In this document: positions 41,993 through 52,657 of the stretch, piece after piece
Layout of the letters: each line of letters opens with the position of its first letter
Numbering within the stretch: the stretch's first letter is position 1
From: Rhodocytophaga rosea
Lineage (GTDB): Bacteria; Bacteroidota; Bacteroidia; Cytophagales; 172606-1
Length of the DNA: 64,000 bases
Direction of reading: 5' to 3'
Assembly: GCF_010119975.1 (NCBI RefSeq)
Contig: NZ_CP048222.1
Span: 5,226,501 to 5,290,500 of the forward strand
Program-made: the position numbers and the translations under genes
Notes under the pieces: model-generated
Told to the model about the DNA's origin: nothing
Seen by the model: only the letters and a program-made list of their open reading frames with translations
The model's database searches: none

Positions 41993-42802
41993 TTGAAAAA
42001 GAAGCAACTGATATTAAAGACCAAGGAAGAAATTGAGCTAATTAGGCAGAGCGGTATTATACTAGGAAAAGCGCATGCAGAAGTAGCAAAGTTAATCAGG
42101 CCGGGTATCAGTACGAATGAGTTAAATAAACGAGCAGAAGAGTTCATTATAGACCATAAAGGTAAACCGTCATTTAAGGGATACAATGGTTTTCCGGCAT
42201 CTTTGTGTATATCCGTTAATGATAAAGTAGTGCATGGAATGCCGGGCACTTATGAACTAAAAGACGGAGATATTGTTTCAATAGATTGTGGTGTAATTCT
42301 GAATGAGTATCATAGTGATAGTGCTTATACCTATTTTGTAGGAGATGTTCATCCTGATATACAAAAACTTCTTTCAGTTACTAAAGAATCTTTAGAACTA
42401 GGTATAAAACAGGCAATAACCGGAGCGAGGATAGGAGACATTGGTTATGCCATTCAAGCCCATGTTGAGAAACATGGATTTACAGTGGTTCGGGAATTAG
42501 TGGGGCATGGAGTAGGAAAGTTTTTGCACGAAAGTCCGGAAGTGCCTAATTACGGAAAGAGGGGCCAGGGAATGAAATTAGAGACAGGGTTGGTAATTGC
42601 GATTGAGCCAATGGTGAACATGGGCACTAAAAATATTGTTCAGGAAAAAGATGGATGGACTATCCGAACAGCGGATAGAAAACCTTCTGCTCATTTTGAA
42701 CACACAGTAGCTGTCAATAATGGCAAAGCTGATATATTAACAACTTTTGAATATATAGAAGAAGTACTTAAAACTAAATATGGCCAAACAGTCATCTATT
42801 GA
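41993..42802 (+). CDS. map: Methionine aminopeptidase type I
   Basis: The start is TTG 41993: a TAA at 41987 blocks upstream extension and no ATG is near, giving [20 protein letters not shown]. The 269-residue enzyme removes the initiator Met from new proteins. The metal ligands are seen in [33 protein letters not shown] and FEHTVAV. It has no N-terminal SH3 or zinc-finger extension. Its end overlaps infA by 23 bp in another frame. Confidence 0.95.
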   Translation: MKKKQLILKTKEEIELIRQSGIILGKAHAEVAKLIRPGISTNELNKRAEEFIIDHKGKPSFKGYNGFPASLCISVNDKVVHGMPGTYELKDGDIVSIDCGVILNEYHSDSAYTYFVGDVHPDIQKLLSVTKESLELGIKQAITGARIGDIGYAIQAHVEKHGFTVVRELVGHGVGKFLHESPEVPNYGKRGQGMKLETGLVIAIEPMVNMGTKNIVQEKDGWTIRTADRKPSAHFEHTVAVNNGKADILTTFEYIEEVLKTKYGQTVIY

Positions 42803-42998
42803 ACAAGACGGAACAATTGTAGAAGCATTATCTAATGCAATGTTCAGGGTAGAATTACAAAACGGCCATCAGGTAATTGCGCATATATCAGGTAAAATGC
42901 GGATGAATTACATCAAGATTTTACCAGGTGACAGAGTCAAATTAGAAATGTCGCCGTATGACTTAAGTAAAGGAAGAATAGTTTACAGATACAAATAA
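42780..42998 (+). CDS. infA: Translation initiation factor IF-1
   Basis: The 72-residue OB-fold protein reads [26 protein letters not shown], then [38 protein letters not shown], full-length and canonical. It starts inside the 3' end of map, so ribosomes finishing map are already at its start. Confidence 0.97.
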   Translation: MAKQSSIEQDGTIVEALSNAMFRVELQNGHQVIAHISGKMRMNYIKILPGDRVKLEMSPYDLSKGRIVYRYK

Positions 42999-43004
42999 TC
43001 ACTT

Positions 43005-43121
43005 ATGAAAGTAAAGGCTTCTATTAAAAAGCGTAGTGCTGAATGTAAGGTGATCCGCAGAAAAGGAAAACTTTATGTTATCAACAAGAAAAATCCAAGG
43101 TATAAACAAAGACAAGGATAA
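43005..43121 (+). CDS. rpmJ: 50S ribosomal protein L36 (zinc-free form)
   Basis: This 38-residue ORF starts [22 protein letters not shown] and ends NPRYKQRQG. Of the zinc ligands C-C-C-H in the zinc form only one Cys is kept (the others are Ser, Asn and Tyr), so this is the zinc-independent form. It starts 6 bp after infA and ends 8 bp before rpsM, in the classical infA-rpmJ-rpsM order. Confidence 0.95.
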   Translation: MKVKASIKKRSAECKVIRRKGKLYVINKKNPRYKQRQG

Positions 43122-43129
43122 TTAATCAT

Positions 43130-43507
43130 ATGGCTAGAATCGCAGGCGTAGATATTCCGGACAAAAAAAGAGGAGAAATTGCCTTAACCTATATTTTTGG
43201 TATTGGTCGTAGGTCAGCACAACATATACTTACCCAAGCAGGTGTGAACCTGGATAAAAAGGTGAATGAATGGACAGATGATGAATCTAACACCATCAGA
43301 AGTATTATTAGCGCTGAATACCGTGTGGAAGGTGTGCTGAAATCAGAAGTGCAGCTAAGCATTAAGCGTTTAATGGATATTGGTAGCTATCGTGGCTTAA
43401 GACACCGCAAGGGCTTACCAGTTAGAGGTCAGCGTACAAAGAATAATACGAGAACCAGAAAAGGTAAACGTAAAACAGTTGCTAATAAGAAAAAAGCAAC
43501 TAAATAA
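43130..43507 (+). CDS. rpsM: 30S ribosomal protein S13
   Basis: The 125-residue protein has [64 protein letters not shown] and a basic tail that reaches tRNAs. Normal for the family. A 100-bp gap follows before rpsK. Confidence 0.97.
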   Translation: MARIAGVDIPDKKRGEIALTYIFGIGRRSAQHILTQAGVNLDKKVNEWTDDESNTIRSIISAEYRVEGVLKSEVQLSIKRLMDIGSYRGLRHRKGLPVRGQRTKNNTRTRKGKRKTVANKKKATK

Positions 43508-43607
43508 TAATTAATTAACAGTGAATAGCTTTGCTTAGAATTTGCTGAACTTTTTTTAAAACAATCCATTTCTAAACATAACTATTTAGCTATTAACTAA
43601 CCATACA

Positions 43608-44015
43608 ATGGCTCAACAACAAACACAAGCAAAAAGAAAAGACAAAGCCAAAAAACGGGTGGTTACGGTTGAACCTGTTGGCCAGGTTCATATCAAAGCC
43701 TCTTTTAACAATATTATTATTTCCGTAACTAATAGCAGCGGACAAGTTATCTCCTGGGCTTCTGCCGGTAAGATGGGTTTTAAGGGTTCTAAAAAGAACA
43801 CTCCTTATGCTGCTCAGATGGCCGCTCAAAATTGTGCACAGGCTGCTTATGAATTAGGTCTGCGTAAAGCAGAGGTTTTTGTAAAAGGCCCCGGTGCAGG
43901 TAGAGAATCTGCCATCCGTACCATTCAAAGTGCAGGTATTGAAGTAACAACAATTAAAGATATTACTCCTTTACCTCATAACGGTTGCCGTCCGCCTAAA
44001 AGAAGAAGAGTCTAA
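43608..44015 (+). CDS. rpsK: 30S ribosomal protein S11
   Basis: The 135-residue platform protein has a basic N-terminus followed by [43 protein letters not shown] and the C-terminal [18 protein letters not shown], all canonical. It supports the mRNA exit region. Confidence 0.97.
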   Translation: MAQQQTQAKRKDKAKKRVVTVEPVGQVHIKASFNNIIISVTNSSGQVISWASAGKMGFKGSKKNTPYAAQMAAQNCAQAAYELGLRKAEVFVKGPGAGRESAIRTIQSAGIEVTTIKDITPLPHNGCRPPKRRRV

Positions 44016-44092
44016 AACCTATTCATGATGAGCGTATAATTGTAAAACTGCGCTTCATTATATTACAATCAATATTACCTATATTTTAAGAA

Positions 44093-44698
44093 ATGGCTAG
44101 ATATACAGGTCCTAAGGCCAAAATAGCAAGAAAATTTAATGAACCTATTTTAGGTCCAAGCAAGGCTTTACAAAAGAAAAGCTACCCTCCTGGGATGCAT
44201 GGCCGTGGCAGAAAGAGAAAGCAATCTGAGTATGCCGTGCAGTTGACTGAAAAGCAAAAAGCGAAATATACATACGGCGTATTGGAAAGACAGTTTGAGA
44301 ATTTATTTCATAAAGCTGCCCGTAAAGAAGGTATTACTGGTACAAACTTACTTATATTGCTTGAAGCCAGACTTGATAATACAGTCTACCGATTTGGCAT
44401 TGCTCCTACCCGCAGAGCCGCTCGTCAGCTGGTATTACATAAGCACATCACCGTAAATGGCCATATTATCAATATTGCTTCTTATTCTTTGAAACCAGGT
44501 GATGTAGTAGGTGTACGTGAGAAATCAAAATCGTTAGAAGCTGTCACTGAGAGTTTATCTGCCAGAAGTGCAAAAAGATATACCTGGCTTGAGTGGGATA
44601 ACCAATCGCTGGTTGGTAAATTTGTATCCTATCCGGAAAGAGATCAAATACCTGAAAACATTCAAGAGCAGCTTATTGTTGAGCTCTATTCTAAATAA
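44093..44698 (+). CDS. rpsD: 30S ribosomal protein S4
   Basis: The 201-residue protein has [18 protein letters not shown], a zinc-free N-terminal domain, [22 protein letters not shown], the S4 RNA-binding domain ([31 protein letters not shown], about 92-122) and [23 protein letters not shown]. It starts 30S assembly and in E. coli represses the alpha operon. Confidence 0.97.
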   Translation: MARYTGPKAKIARKFNEPILGPSKALQKKSYPPGMHGRGRKRKQSEYAVQLTEKQKAKYTYGVLERQFENLFHKAARKEGITGTNLLILLEARLDNTVYRFGIAPTRRAARQLVLHKHITVNGHIINIASYSLKPGDVVGVREKSKSLEAVTESLSARSAKRYTWLEWDNQSLVGKFVSYPERDQIPENIQEQLIVELYSK

Positions 44699-44704
44699 AG
44701 ATAT

Positions 44705-44740
44705 AAAAATGGCAGAGCAGACCTCTGGCATTTTTGTCTT
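44705..44740 (+). terminator. Terminator-like hairpin between rpsD and rpoA
   Basis: AAAAATGGCAGAG (44705-44717) pairs with CTCTGGCATTTTT (44723-44735) over 13 positions with a single G-G mismatch, a 5-nt loop and a T-rich right side. It is a good intrinsic terminator by shape and would reduce transcription into rpoA-rplQ. An 18-codon ORF at 44709-44765 lies over it, probably by chance. Confidence 0.6.
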
Positions 44741-44795
44741 TATGAATGGTGCAAAAAATAATTAGTGTTCACAATATAAAAAGTACCTAAAAACT

Positions 44796-45785
44796 ATGTC
44801 AATATTAGCATTTCAAATGCCCGATAAGGTGGTGATGGAAAAGGCAGACGACTTCCGTGGTCTGTTTGAATTTAAACCGTTGGAAAAAGGGTATGGAGTA
44901 ACCATTGGCAACGCATTGAGGAGAATTTTACTTTCTTCGTTAGAAGGATATGCCATTACAAGCATTAAAATTCCGGGTGTGCTGCATGAGTTCTCTTCAA
45001 TTGAAGGTGTGGTAGAAGATGTATCAGAAATCATTCTGAACCTGAAAATGGTTCGCTTTAAAAAGATCTCTGATATGATCGACAATAAAATCGTTGTCTC
45101 TGTAAAAAATGCTAAGGTTTTAAAAGCAGGAGATATTTCTAAATTTACGTCTTCTTTCCAGGTATTGAATCCGGATTTTGTGATTTGTAATTTAGATACT
45201 TCTGTGAATATGGAGATCGAATTATTGGTTGAAAAAGGAAGAGGGTATGTGCCGGCAGAAGAAAACCGCCAATCTGAACAAGTATTCGGTCATATTCCAA
45301 TTGATGCTATTTTTACCCCAATCAAGAACGTAAAATTTAGTATTGAAAACACCCGGGTAGAGCAGAAAACTGACTACGAAAAGCTCGTATTAGATATTGA
45401 GACCGATGGTTCTATTCACCCCGAAGATGCCTTAAAAGGTGCTGCTAATATTCTGATTCAACACTTCATGCTGTTCTCTGATCAGACAATGACATTTGAA
45501 GCTGTGAAGCCGGAGGAAGAAGATACTGTAGATGAGGAAATGTTGCATATGAGAAAACTGTTGAAGACTTCTTTGGCAGACTTAGATCTCTCTGTAAGAG
45601 CATACAATTGCTTGAAATCTGCTGATGTGAGAACTCTTGGAGACTTAGTAAATCTGGATATTTCAGATATGATGAAATTCCGGAACTTTGGAAAGAAATC
45701 ATTAACAGAATTAGAGCAACTGGTAGCAGAGAAGGGCCTTACTTTCGGAATGGATTTATCAAAATATAAATTAGACGAAGATTAA
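44796..45785 (+). CDS. rpoA: DNA-directed RNA polymerase subunit alpha
   Basis: The 329-residue subunit has an N-terminal assembly domain ([23 protein letters not shown], about 30-53; [10 protein letters not shown] near 148) and a C-terminal DNA/activator-binding domain ([23 protein letters not shown], about 260-282; [16 protein letters not shown]). The linker is acidic ([10 protein letters not shown]). Dimeric alpha scaffolds beta and beta', encoded at 18877 and 22880. Confidence 0.98.
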   Translation: MSILAFQMPDKVVMEKADDFRGLFEFKPLEKGYGVTIGNALRRILLSSLEGYAITSIKIPGVLHEFSSIEGVVEDVSEIILNLKMVRFKKISDMIDNKIVVSVKNAKVLKAGDISKFTSSFQVLNPDFVICNLDTSVNMEIELLVEKGRGYVPAEENRQSEQVFGHIPIDAIFTPIKNVKFSIENTRVEQKTDYEKLVLDIETDGSIHPEDALKGAANILIQHFMLFSDQTMTFEAVKPEEEDTVDEEMLHMRKLLKTSLADLDLSVRAYNCLKSADVRTLGDLVNLDISDMMKFRNFGKKSLTELEQLVAEKGLTFGMDLSKYKLDED

Positions 45786-45852
45786 ATTCAGTCATTAGTA
45801 CTTTGCCTTTATACAAAGGCTAAAGACAGGCTGAAAGCTAAAAACCATTACA

Positions 45853-46380
45853 ATGAGACACGGTAAAACAATTAACCATTTAGGCAGAACCGCACAACAT
45901 CGCCATGCTTTGTTATCCAATATGGCTTCTTCGCTGATTCTGCATAAAAGAATTACAACAACCGTAGCTAAAGCAAAAGAGCTACGTAAGTATGTAGAAC
46001 CTTTGATTACAAAAGCTAAAGATGATACAACCCATTCCAGAAGAACCGTTTTTTCTTATCTTCAGAATAAAGAATCGGTTAAAGTTCTGTTTGGAGAAGT
46101 AGCTGAAAAAATTGCTAGCCGTCCGGGTGGTTATACTCGTATTATTAAGCTAGGTAATCGTTTAGGCGACAATGCTGATGTTTGTATCATGGAACTCGTA
46201 GATTATAATGAAACCATGTTGAAAAACAAGCCTGCTGCTAAAGCAAGAACTCGTAGAGGTCGCCGGGGTAGCAAAACTGCAGTAAATGCTGCTGAAACTA
46301 CACCAAAAACTGAAACTGCTCCAGCCAAAAAAACAGAAGCTACAGAAACTGACAATGCAGAAGACAAAGAACAAGCATAA
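45853..46380 (+). CDS. rplQ: 50S ribosomal protein L17 with Ala/Thr/Glu-rich tail
   Basis: The first about 117 residues are canonical L17: [39 protein letters not shown] and [27 protein letters not shown]. The tail from about 125 to 175 is basic, then rich in Ala, Thr, Glu and Lys ([16 protein letters not shown]) and ends EDKEQA. E. coli L17 has 127 residues. Last gene of the ribosomal cluster; the terminator follows 23 bp later. Confidence 0.97.
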   Translation: MRHGKTINHLGRTAQHRHALLSNMASSLILHKRITTTVAKAKELRKYVEPLITKAKDDTTHSRRTVFSYLQNKESVKVLFGEVAEKIASRPGGYTRIIKLGNRLGDNADVCIMELVDYNETMLKNKPAAKARTRRGRRGSKTAVNAAETTPKTETAPAKKTEATETDNAEDKEQA

Positions 46381-46402
46381 CAATTTGTTTTTATATTATT
46401 TG

Positions 46403-46436
46403 AAAAGGGATTGGACCAAGGTCTAATCCCTTTTTT
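46403..46436 (+). terminator. Intrinsic terminator after rplQ
   Basis: AAAAGGGATTGGAC (46403-46416) pairs with GTCTAATCCCTTTT (46421-46434), one G-T pair, four-base loop, T6 run. It ends the long ribosomal transcript. Confidence 0.85.
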
Positions 46437-46493
46437 ATTGTGTAATGAACCATACTTATTCTATCACTGTTAGCAAACAGATAAAAAACAAAA

Positions 46494-47597
46494 ATGAAAT
46501 ACACACCACGTAAAGAAGCATTATTATTATTAGCAGACGGTACACTATTTAAAGGTATCGCCTTAGGAAAAACAGGTACTATCGGTGGCGAACTTTGTTT
46601 CAACACTGGGATGACGGGCTATCAGGAAATCTATACGGACCCTTCTTATTACGGTCAGATCATCCTGAATACAACCTCACATATTGGTAACTATGGCACT
46701 TTGCCCTCCGACCAGGAATCTTCACAGGTAAAAATCAGTGGACTGGTATGTAATCATTTTTCTACGATTTATTCACGCCACGTTTCGCGTGAATCTTTGC
46801 AGGAATATTTCGAGCGGGCGAACATAGTAGGAATTGGAGAAGTAGATACCAGGCAGATTGTGAAACATATTCGCAATAAAGGAGCAATGAATGCCATTAT
46901 TTCTTCAGAAATCCTGGATGTAAGAGCCCTACAGGAAAAATTGAATGAAGTTCCTTCTATGAATGGCCTAGAGCTTTCCTCCCAAATTAGTACAGTAGAA
47001 CCCTTTCTGGTAGGTAATGAAAACTCAGAGTTCAAAGTAGCCGTGCTGGATTTAGGTATAAAAACAAGTATTCTAAGCAATCTCACTACACGCAATATTC
47101 AATGTAAAGTGTTTCCGGCAAAAACTACTTTTGAAGAAATGAATACATGGAAACCGGATGGCTATTTTATTTCTAACGGACCCGGAGACCCTGCTGCTAT
47201 GCCGTATGCTATTGACACAATGCGCAAGATTGTAGATTCGGAAACGCCTTTGTTCGGCATATGTTTGGGCCATCAGTTACTGGCACTGGCTAATGATGTT
47301 TCTACCTATAAGCTACACAACGGACACCGCGGGTTAAACCATCCGGTAAAGAATATAATCACCGGCCGTGGAGAAATTACTTCACAAAATCACGGATTTG
47401 GAATAAATGAAGAAGATGTGAAGAAAAGCAAAAAAGTAGAAGCCACTCACGTTAATCTGAATGATAAAAGTATTGAAGGCATCCGTCAGAAAAACGGTAG
47501 AGCTTTTTCTGTACAGTATCATCCGGAATCTTCACCAGGGCCACATGATTCCAGATATTTATTTGATGATTTTGTGAAAATATTGAAAAACAAATAA
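46494..47597 (+). CDS. carA: Carbamoyl-phosphate synthase small subunit
   Basis: The 367-residue glutaminase subunit has an N-terminal swivel domain (LLLADGTLFKGIALGKTGTIGGELCFNTGMTGYQEIYTDPSY) and a C-terminal class-I glutamine amidotransferase domain: FISNGPGDPAAMP, the nucleophile Cys in FGICLGHQLLA near 253, and the His-Glu pair in VQYHPESSPGPHDS near 342. It supplies ammonia for carbamoyl phosphate in pyrimidine and arginine synthesis. The large subunit gene (carB) is not adjacent; the next gene is enolase. Confidence 0.96.
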   Translation: MKYTPRKEALLLLADGTLFKGIALGKTGTIGGELCFNTGMTGYQEIYTDPSYYGQIILNTTSHIGNYGTLPSDQESSQVKISGLVCNHFSTIYSRHVSRESLQEYFERANIVGIGEVDTRQIVKHIRNKGAMNAIISSEILDVRALQEKLNEVPSMNGLELSSQISTVEPFLVGNENSEFKVAVLDLGIKTSILSNLTTRNIQCKVFPAKTTFEEMNTWKPDGYFISNGPGDPAAMPYAIDTMRKIVDSETPLFGICLGHQLLALANDVSTYKLHNGHRGLNHPVKNIITGRGEITSQNHGFGINEEDVKKSKKVEATHVNLNDKSIEGIRQKNGRAFSVQYHPESSPGPHDSRYLFDDFVKILKNK

Positions 47598-47645
47598 GGT
47601 TGTAGTAGGTGATTTGTATTCTTTGAAAAGAGAATAGGAGTAAAG

Positions 47646-48983
<1,338 letters not shown>

Positions 48984-49000
48984 TTTACTTATGTACACAG

Positions 49001-49045
49001 AGCAAGTAGTTAATTGGTTATATTAACTACTTGCTTTATTGTTTT
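49001..49045 (+). terminator. Intrinsic terminator after eno
   Basis: AGCAAGTAGTTAA (49001-49013) and its perfect complement (49023-49035) enclose a 9-nt loop and are followed by a T-rich stretch. It ends 18 bp before the next gene starts. Confidence 0.75.
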
Positions 49046-49062
49046 ATAGCTTACGTTTTACT

Positions 49063-49380
49063 ATGCGCTGGAAACTGCCTGCATTTACTAAAAATTATTA
49101 CTTTATTACAACAGCCGTTTTTTTGCTCTGGATGTTGTTTTTTGATAGTAATGATTTTATTTCCCAGTATCAGATGCGCAGTAAAGTGCAGGAATTGGAA
49201 AAAGATAAACGTTTTTATCTGGAAAAGATAGAAGAAGTGAAAAAGGACCGCAGGGAATTAGTAAGCAATCCTAAACTGCTTGAAAAGTTTGCCAGAGAAA
49301 AGTACCTGATGAAAAAAACTTCTGAAGACGTGTATGTAATAGTCGAAGAAGGAAAAGAAACAGAAACAGCAAAAAAATAA
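49063..49380 (+). CDS. Septum formation initiator (FtsB/DivIC-like) protein
   Basis: The ATG at 49063 gives MRWKLPAFTKNYYF, 105 residues; an ATG at 49039 lies next to the eno terminator and adds no conserved sequence. One membrane helix (FITTAVFLLWMLFF) is followed by a coiled coil with RSKVQELEKDKRFYLEKIEEVKKDRRELVSNP and FAREKYLMKKTSEDVYV. This is the DivIC/FtsB architecture, which forms a divisome complex with FtsL/FtsQ. The gene commonly follows eno in Bacteroidota, which supports the call. Confidence 0.85.
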   Translation: MRWKLPAFTKNYYFITTAVFLLWMLFFDSNDFISQYQMRSKVQELEKDKRFYLEKIEEVKKDRRELVSNPKLLEKFAREKYLMKKTSEDVYVIVEEGKETETAKK

Positions 49381-49385
49381 AATTC

Positions 49386-49595
49386 TTATCGTTCTGATGC
49401 CCAGTTCACATACTCAATGATGTGATGGTTATAATCGGATTTAACCTGTAGAGAATCAGGGAAAGGGATTGTTTTAGCTGAAAAATCAGAAGAGTACTGA
49501 GGCGTATACTGTCTACTGAACTTGCCTGCCAGAAGCAATGCAGTTAAAAGAATAATTTTTATCATAAATGGCAAACGCAAATAATTCTTTTTCAT
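49386..49595 (-). CDS. Small hypothetical exported protein
   Basis: A 69-residue ORF (start ATG 49595; an upstream ATG at 49610 is possible) begins MKKNYLRLPFMIKIILLTALLLAG, a signal peptide or anchor, and continues as a polar, Tyr/Ser-rich chain ending NHHIIEYVNWASER. It is convergent with the FtsB-like gene, 5 bp apart. I do not recognise a family, and the evidence is limited to the leader and normal amino-acid make-up. Confidence 0.45.
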   Translation of the reverse strand: MKKNYLRLPFMIKIILLTALLLAGKFSRQYTPQYSSDFSAKTIPFPDSLQVKSDYNHHIIEYVNWASER

Positions 49596-49788
49596 AGAAT
49601 GTACTTCCAAGGTTTCAGCCTTGCATAGCTACTTGATACAAATTAAACTACAATATCCGGTAAAATCGCGGGAAATATACAAAAAAATATTTCAGGGCAG
49701 CAATATTATCATTCCAAATGTCAATAATAAGAAAAAAAGTCATAAAATATACTTCAGCTAAGTATTATAAAAATTTAAATAGTCTTAC

Positions 49789-50283
49789 ATGATTAAAGTT
49801 CTGTTTGTATGCCTGGGAAATATATGCCGCTCCCCAATGGCAGAGGGGATTTTTAATAAATTAATTTCTGATAATAGATTGAATAATAATGTAATATGCG
49901 ATTCTGCTGGTACATCCAACTACCATATTGGCGAATTGCCGGATGCTCGCATGCGACAGACTGCTCAGAAAAATGGCATTGAACTTACTCACCTGGCGAG
50001 GCAAATCAAGCGCCAGGATTTTGAAGAATTCGATTATATTGTAGCCATGGATGAATCAAATTACTTAAATATTACAAAGCATCCTGCCTGGAATAATCAT
50101 TGGAAAGATAAATTGTTGTTGATGCGAAGCCATGATGAAGTGATTTCAGACCTGAATGTACCTGACCCTTATTTTGGTGAATTGGATGGTTTTGAGGAAG
50201 TGTATCAACTTCTGCTGAAAAACAATACCAGGTTTATCAATTATTTAATAGAGAAACACCAGTTATATAATCGTATAGTTTAA
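49789..50283 (+). CDS. Low-molecular-weight protein-tyrosine-phosphatase family
   Basis: The 164-residue protein has the P-loop VCLGNICRSPMAEG (about 7-20) with nucleophile Cys and the general-acid loop DPYFG near 124; SAGTSNYHIGELPD and MRQTAQKNGI complete the family pattern. These cytoplasmic enzymes dephosphorylate Tyr residues or, in some bacteria and plants, small sugar-phosphate amines. It is followed 75 bp later by a fructosamine-kinase family gene, a linkage that points to ribulosamine-5-phosphate as substrate (inference). Confidence 0.9.
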   Translation: MIKVLFVCLGNICRSPMAEGIFNKLISDNRLNNNVICDSAGTSNYHIGELPDARMRQTAQKNGIELTHLARQIKRQDFEEFDYIVAMDESNYLNITKHPAWNNHWKDKLLLMRSHDEVISDLNVPDPYFGELDGFEEVYQLLLKNNTRFINYLIEKHQLYNRIV

Positions 50284-50358
50284 TGCCCGGATTGAGAAGC
50301 TAATATATCTATACAAGCTATTTCTTTTGCTTACGAGATTCCTCATTCAAACCAGCCT

Positions 50359-51246
50359 ATGAGTATTAATGATATGCATCTGGAGCAGATTCAATTTTTT
50401 GAAACCATCCTGTTTGAAAGTGTAGGACAAGAAGTGCACGTATCAGGCTACCAGTTTATGGGGGGTGGCAACATCAACAATGCGGTAAGTCTGGATACAG
50501 ATCAAGGCTATTTTTTTGTAAAATGGAATGAAAGTGGGCAAACTGATGCTTTTTCCTGTGAAGCCAGTGGCCTGGAATTATTGAGGAGAGCTAATGAGAT
50601 ACCTATTCCGGAAGTAATAGGCTTTGGTCAAAACTACCAGAAAGCATATCTGATTTTAGAATACATACATTCTTCCCGTCCACAGTATAACTATTGGGAA
50701 CGTTTTGGTCATTCGCTCGCCAGATTACATACGCACACCAATCATTCATTTGGCTTATCACACAACAATTATATAGGTTCATTACAACAAATAAATACCC
50801 CGGCTGAAAAATGGGTGGAGTTTTTTGTGGAAAAAAGATTAAAAATACAAGCTGGCCTAGCACTATATAATGGTGAATTACCCAAAGCCTTATTCAATAA
50901 ATTTGAGGATTTATACAAAGAACTTCCCCATATGCTGCCAGCTGCTGTTCCTTCATTGTTGCATGGCGACCTATGGAGTGGCAATGTAATGGTGGGTCCT
51001 ACCGGAGAGGTAATGCTGATTGATCCGGCCGTATATTACGGTAACCGGGAGGCAGAACTGGCATTTACAAAGTTATTTGGCGGCTTTCCTGATAATTTTT
51101 ATGGAGCCTATAACGAAATCTCTCCTTTGGAACCTGATTTTGATGAAAGAGCAGCCATTTATAATTTATATCCTTTACTGGTACATGTAAATCTGTTTGG
51201 ATCAGGTTATTTAAGCGGTATTGAGAAAGTGCTGAAACGGTTTTAA
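50359..51246 (+). CDS. Fructosamine kinase family protein
   Basis: The 295-residue protein has an aminoglycoside-phosphotransferase fold: MGGGNINNAVSLDTDQGYFFVKWNE (N-lobe with the catalytic Lys), ASGLELLRRANEIPIPEVIGFG, LILEYI, then catalytic HGDLWSGNVM near 208 and metal-binding LIDPAVYYGNREAELAF near 222. Homologues phosphorylate ketoamines on proteins at C3, making them unstable so that the amine is released (deglycation). Bacterial members prefer ribulosamines or erythrulosamines. The upstream LMW-PTP is likely its partner. It is convergent with the aspartokinase gene. Confidence 0.88.
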   Translation: MSINDMHLEQIQFFETILFESVGQEVHVSGYQFMGGGNINNAVSLDTDQGYFFVKWNESGQTDAFSCEASGLELLRRANEIPIPEVIGFGQNYQKAYLILEYIHSSRPQYNYWERFGHSLARLHTHTNHSFGLSHNNYIGSLQQINTPAEKWVEFFVEKRLKIQAGLALYNGELPKALFNKFEDLYKELPHMLPAAVPSLLHGDLWSGNVMVGPTGEVMLIDPAVYYGNREAELAFTKLFGGFPDNFYGAYNEISPLEPDFDERAAIYNLYPLLVHVNLFGSGYLSGIEKVLKRF

Positions 51247-51267
51247 GTATCTTACTTTTTTGCTCTA

Positions 51268-52527
51268 TTATACTTCGGTAAGCAATTGATAAGAGCTTAA
51301 GGTTTTCTGCTCCTGAATAATTTTCTTATCCCTACTTACTTTCTCTACATTGTCAGCCGTATAATTAAGCACACTTACTAATTCCAGACTCTCCTGTACT
51401 GTAACGCTAAACCTATCCTCCAGCATTAATTTCAACTGCTCAGTTTTCTCATGGTCTGCGTTAGTTCCTATAGAGAGCGAAATAGCCGTATTCTGCATCA
51501 GGTTAATTTTCATATTGAGGCTACTGAAGGCATGCAGGATACTGCAGACATTTTCCTCCGTAATAAAAGTAAAATCCTTTACACTACAACTTACCAGTAC
51601 TTGATTAGGCTTAAAAATAACAACAGGTATTTTTTTATCTGAAGCCGCTGTGCTGATGCAAGTGCCGGGCTGCTGGGGTTCAATAAAAGAGCGTACAAAT
51701 AAGGGGATACCTTTATTAGCCAGGGGCTTGATGGTTTTAGGGTGAATAACGGTAGCGCCATAATAGGTCATTTCTGCCGCTTCCTCATACGAAAGTCTGG
51801 TAAACAACTGAGCAGAGGGATTTCGTTTCGGATCAGCATTCAGGATTCCGGGCACATCTTTCCATATAGTTACTGATTCAGCTTGTAGAGCAGCACCAAA
51901 AATGGCAGCTGTAAAATCTGAGCCTTCTCTTCCAAGAGTTGTGGTCCATCCATCTGTTGTACTGCCAATAAAGCCTTGCGTAATGACTACCAGCTGATTA
52001 AGTAAAGGAAACATCCGCTGCTGAATGATTTGTGTAGTGAGTTCCCATTGTATTCTGCCTTCCCGCCAGGTATCATTGGTCTTAATAAAGGTACGGGCAT
52101 CCTGCCATATACTGGGAATATTTATTTTTCTCAGATACTGCGCTACAATGGTGGAAGAAAGCAATTCTCCATAACTGATAACAGCATCATAAGCCCGGTC
52201 AAAAGGCAACTGGTGGGCAGAGAGTAAGTTACTTTGTAATTCAGTAAACAGATTTTTTATCACCTTATGTACTTCATCAGCCTGGTCTTCAAATAAGGCC
52301 TCTATTATTTGTAAGTGATATTGCTGCAAACCCTCCAGAACTGACTGATGAGCGCCTTTTGATAGATAGACATGTAGTAACTCTTCCAGGGCATTGGTGG
52401 TTTTACCCATGGCAGAAATAACGACCAGCAATGGTTGCTTCCCACTATATTGTTGAATAATCTGACAAGCATTTCTTACAGAAGGCGCATCTTTTACAGA
52501 AGCACCGCCAAATTTAAATACAAGCAT
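51268..52527 (-). CDS. Aspartate kinase
   Basis: The start at ATG 52527 makes MLVFKFGGASVKD the N-terminus, the standard KFGG(A/T)S nucleotide site; a further-upstream start adds 30 unconserved residues. The 419-residue protein has ITQGFIGSTTDGWTTTLGREGSDFTAAIFGA (about 191-221, substrate site), WKDVPGILNADP, and C-terminal ACT-like domains that normally give feedback control by lysine or threonine. It makes aspartyl-phosphate, the first step to Lys, Met, Thr and diaminopimelate. It is a stand-alone form with no fused homoserine dehydrogenase or decarboxylase. Confidence 0.92.
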   Translation of the reverse strand: MLVFKFGGASVKDAPSVRNACQIIQQYSGKQPLLVVISAMGKTTNALEELLHVYLSKGAHQSVLEGLQQYHLQIIEALFEDQADEVHKVIKNLFTELQSNLLSAHQLPFDRAYDAVISYGELLSSTIVAQYLRKINIPSIWQDARTFIKTNDTWREGRIQWELTTQIIQQRMFPLLNQLVVITQGFIGSTTDGWTTTLGREGSDFTAAIFGAALQAESVTIWKDVPGILNADPKRNPSAQLFTRLSYEEAAEMTYYGATVIHPKTIKPLANKGIPLFVRSFIEPQQPGTCISTAASDKKIPVVIFKPNQVLVSCSVKDFTFITEENVCSILHAFSSLNMKINLMQNTAISLSIGTNADHEKTEQLKLMLEDRFSVTVQESLELVSVLNYTADNVEKVSRDKKIIQEQKTLSSYQLLTEV

Positions 52528-52657
52528 ATGATGTGAAAGTCTGTAAATTTTTGCGCAAAGTTGATTTTTTATTCCATTAATAATAAGCTTCTGGGCATTT
52601 TTTGTTAGTATACACATTAAATTTTTGCAAACTATTCTTTAAGCTGAATCTGTTCCT

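Noticed and set aside
44709-44765. 18-codon ORF between rpsD and rpoA (MAEQTSGIFVFMNGAKNN)
   Set aside because: It coincides with a terminator-like hairpin that explains the sequence better. A leader peptide is possible but nothing supports it beyond the ATG.
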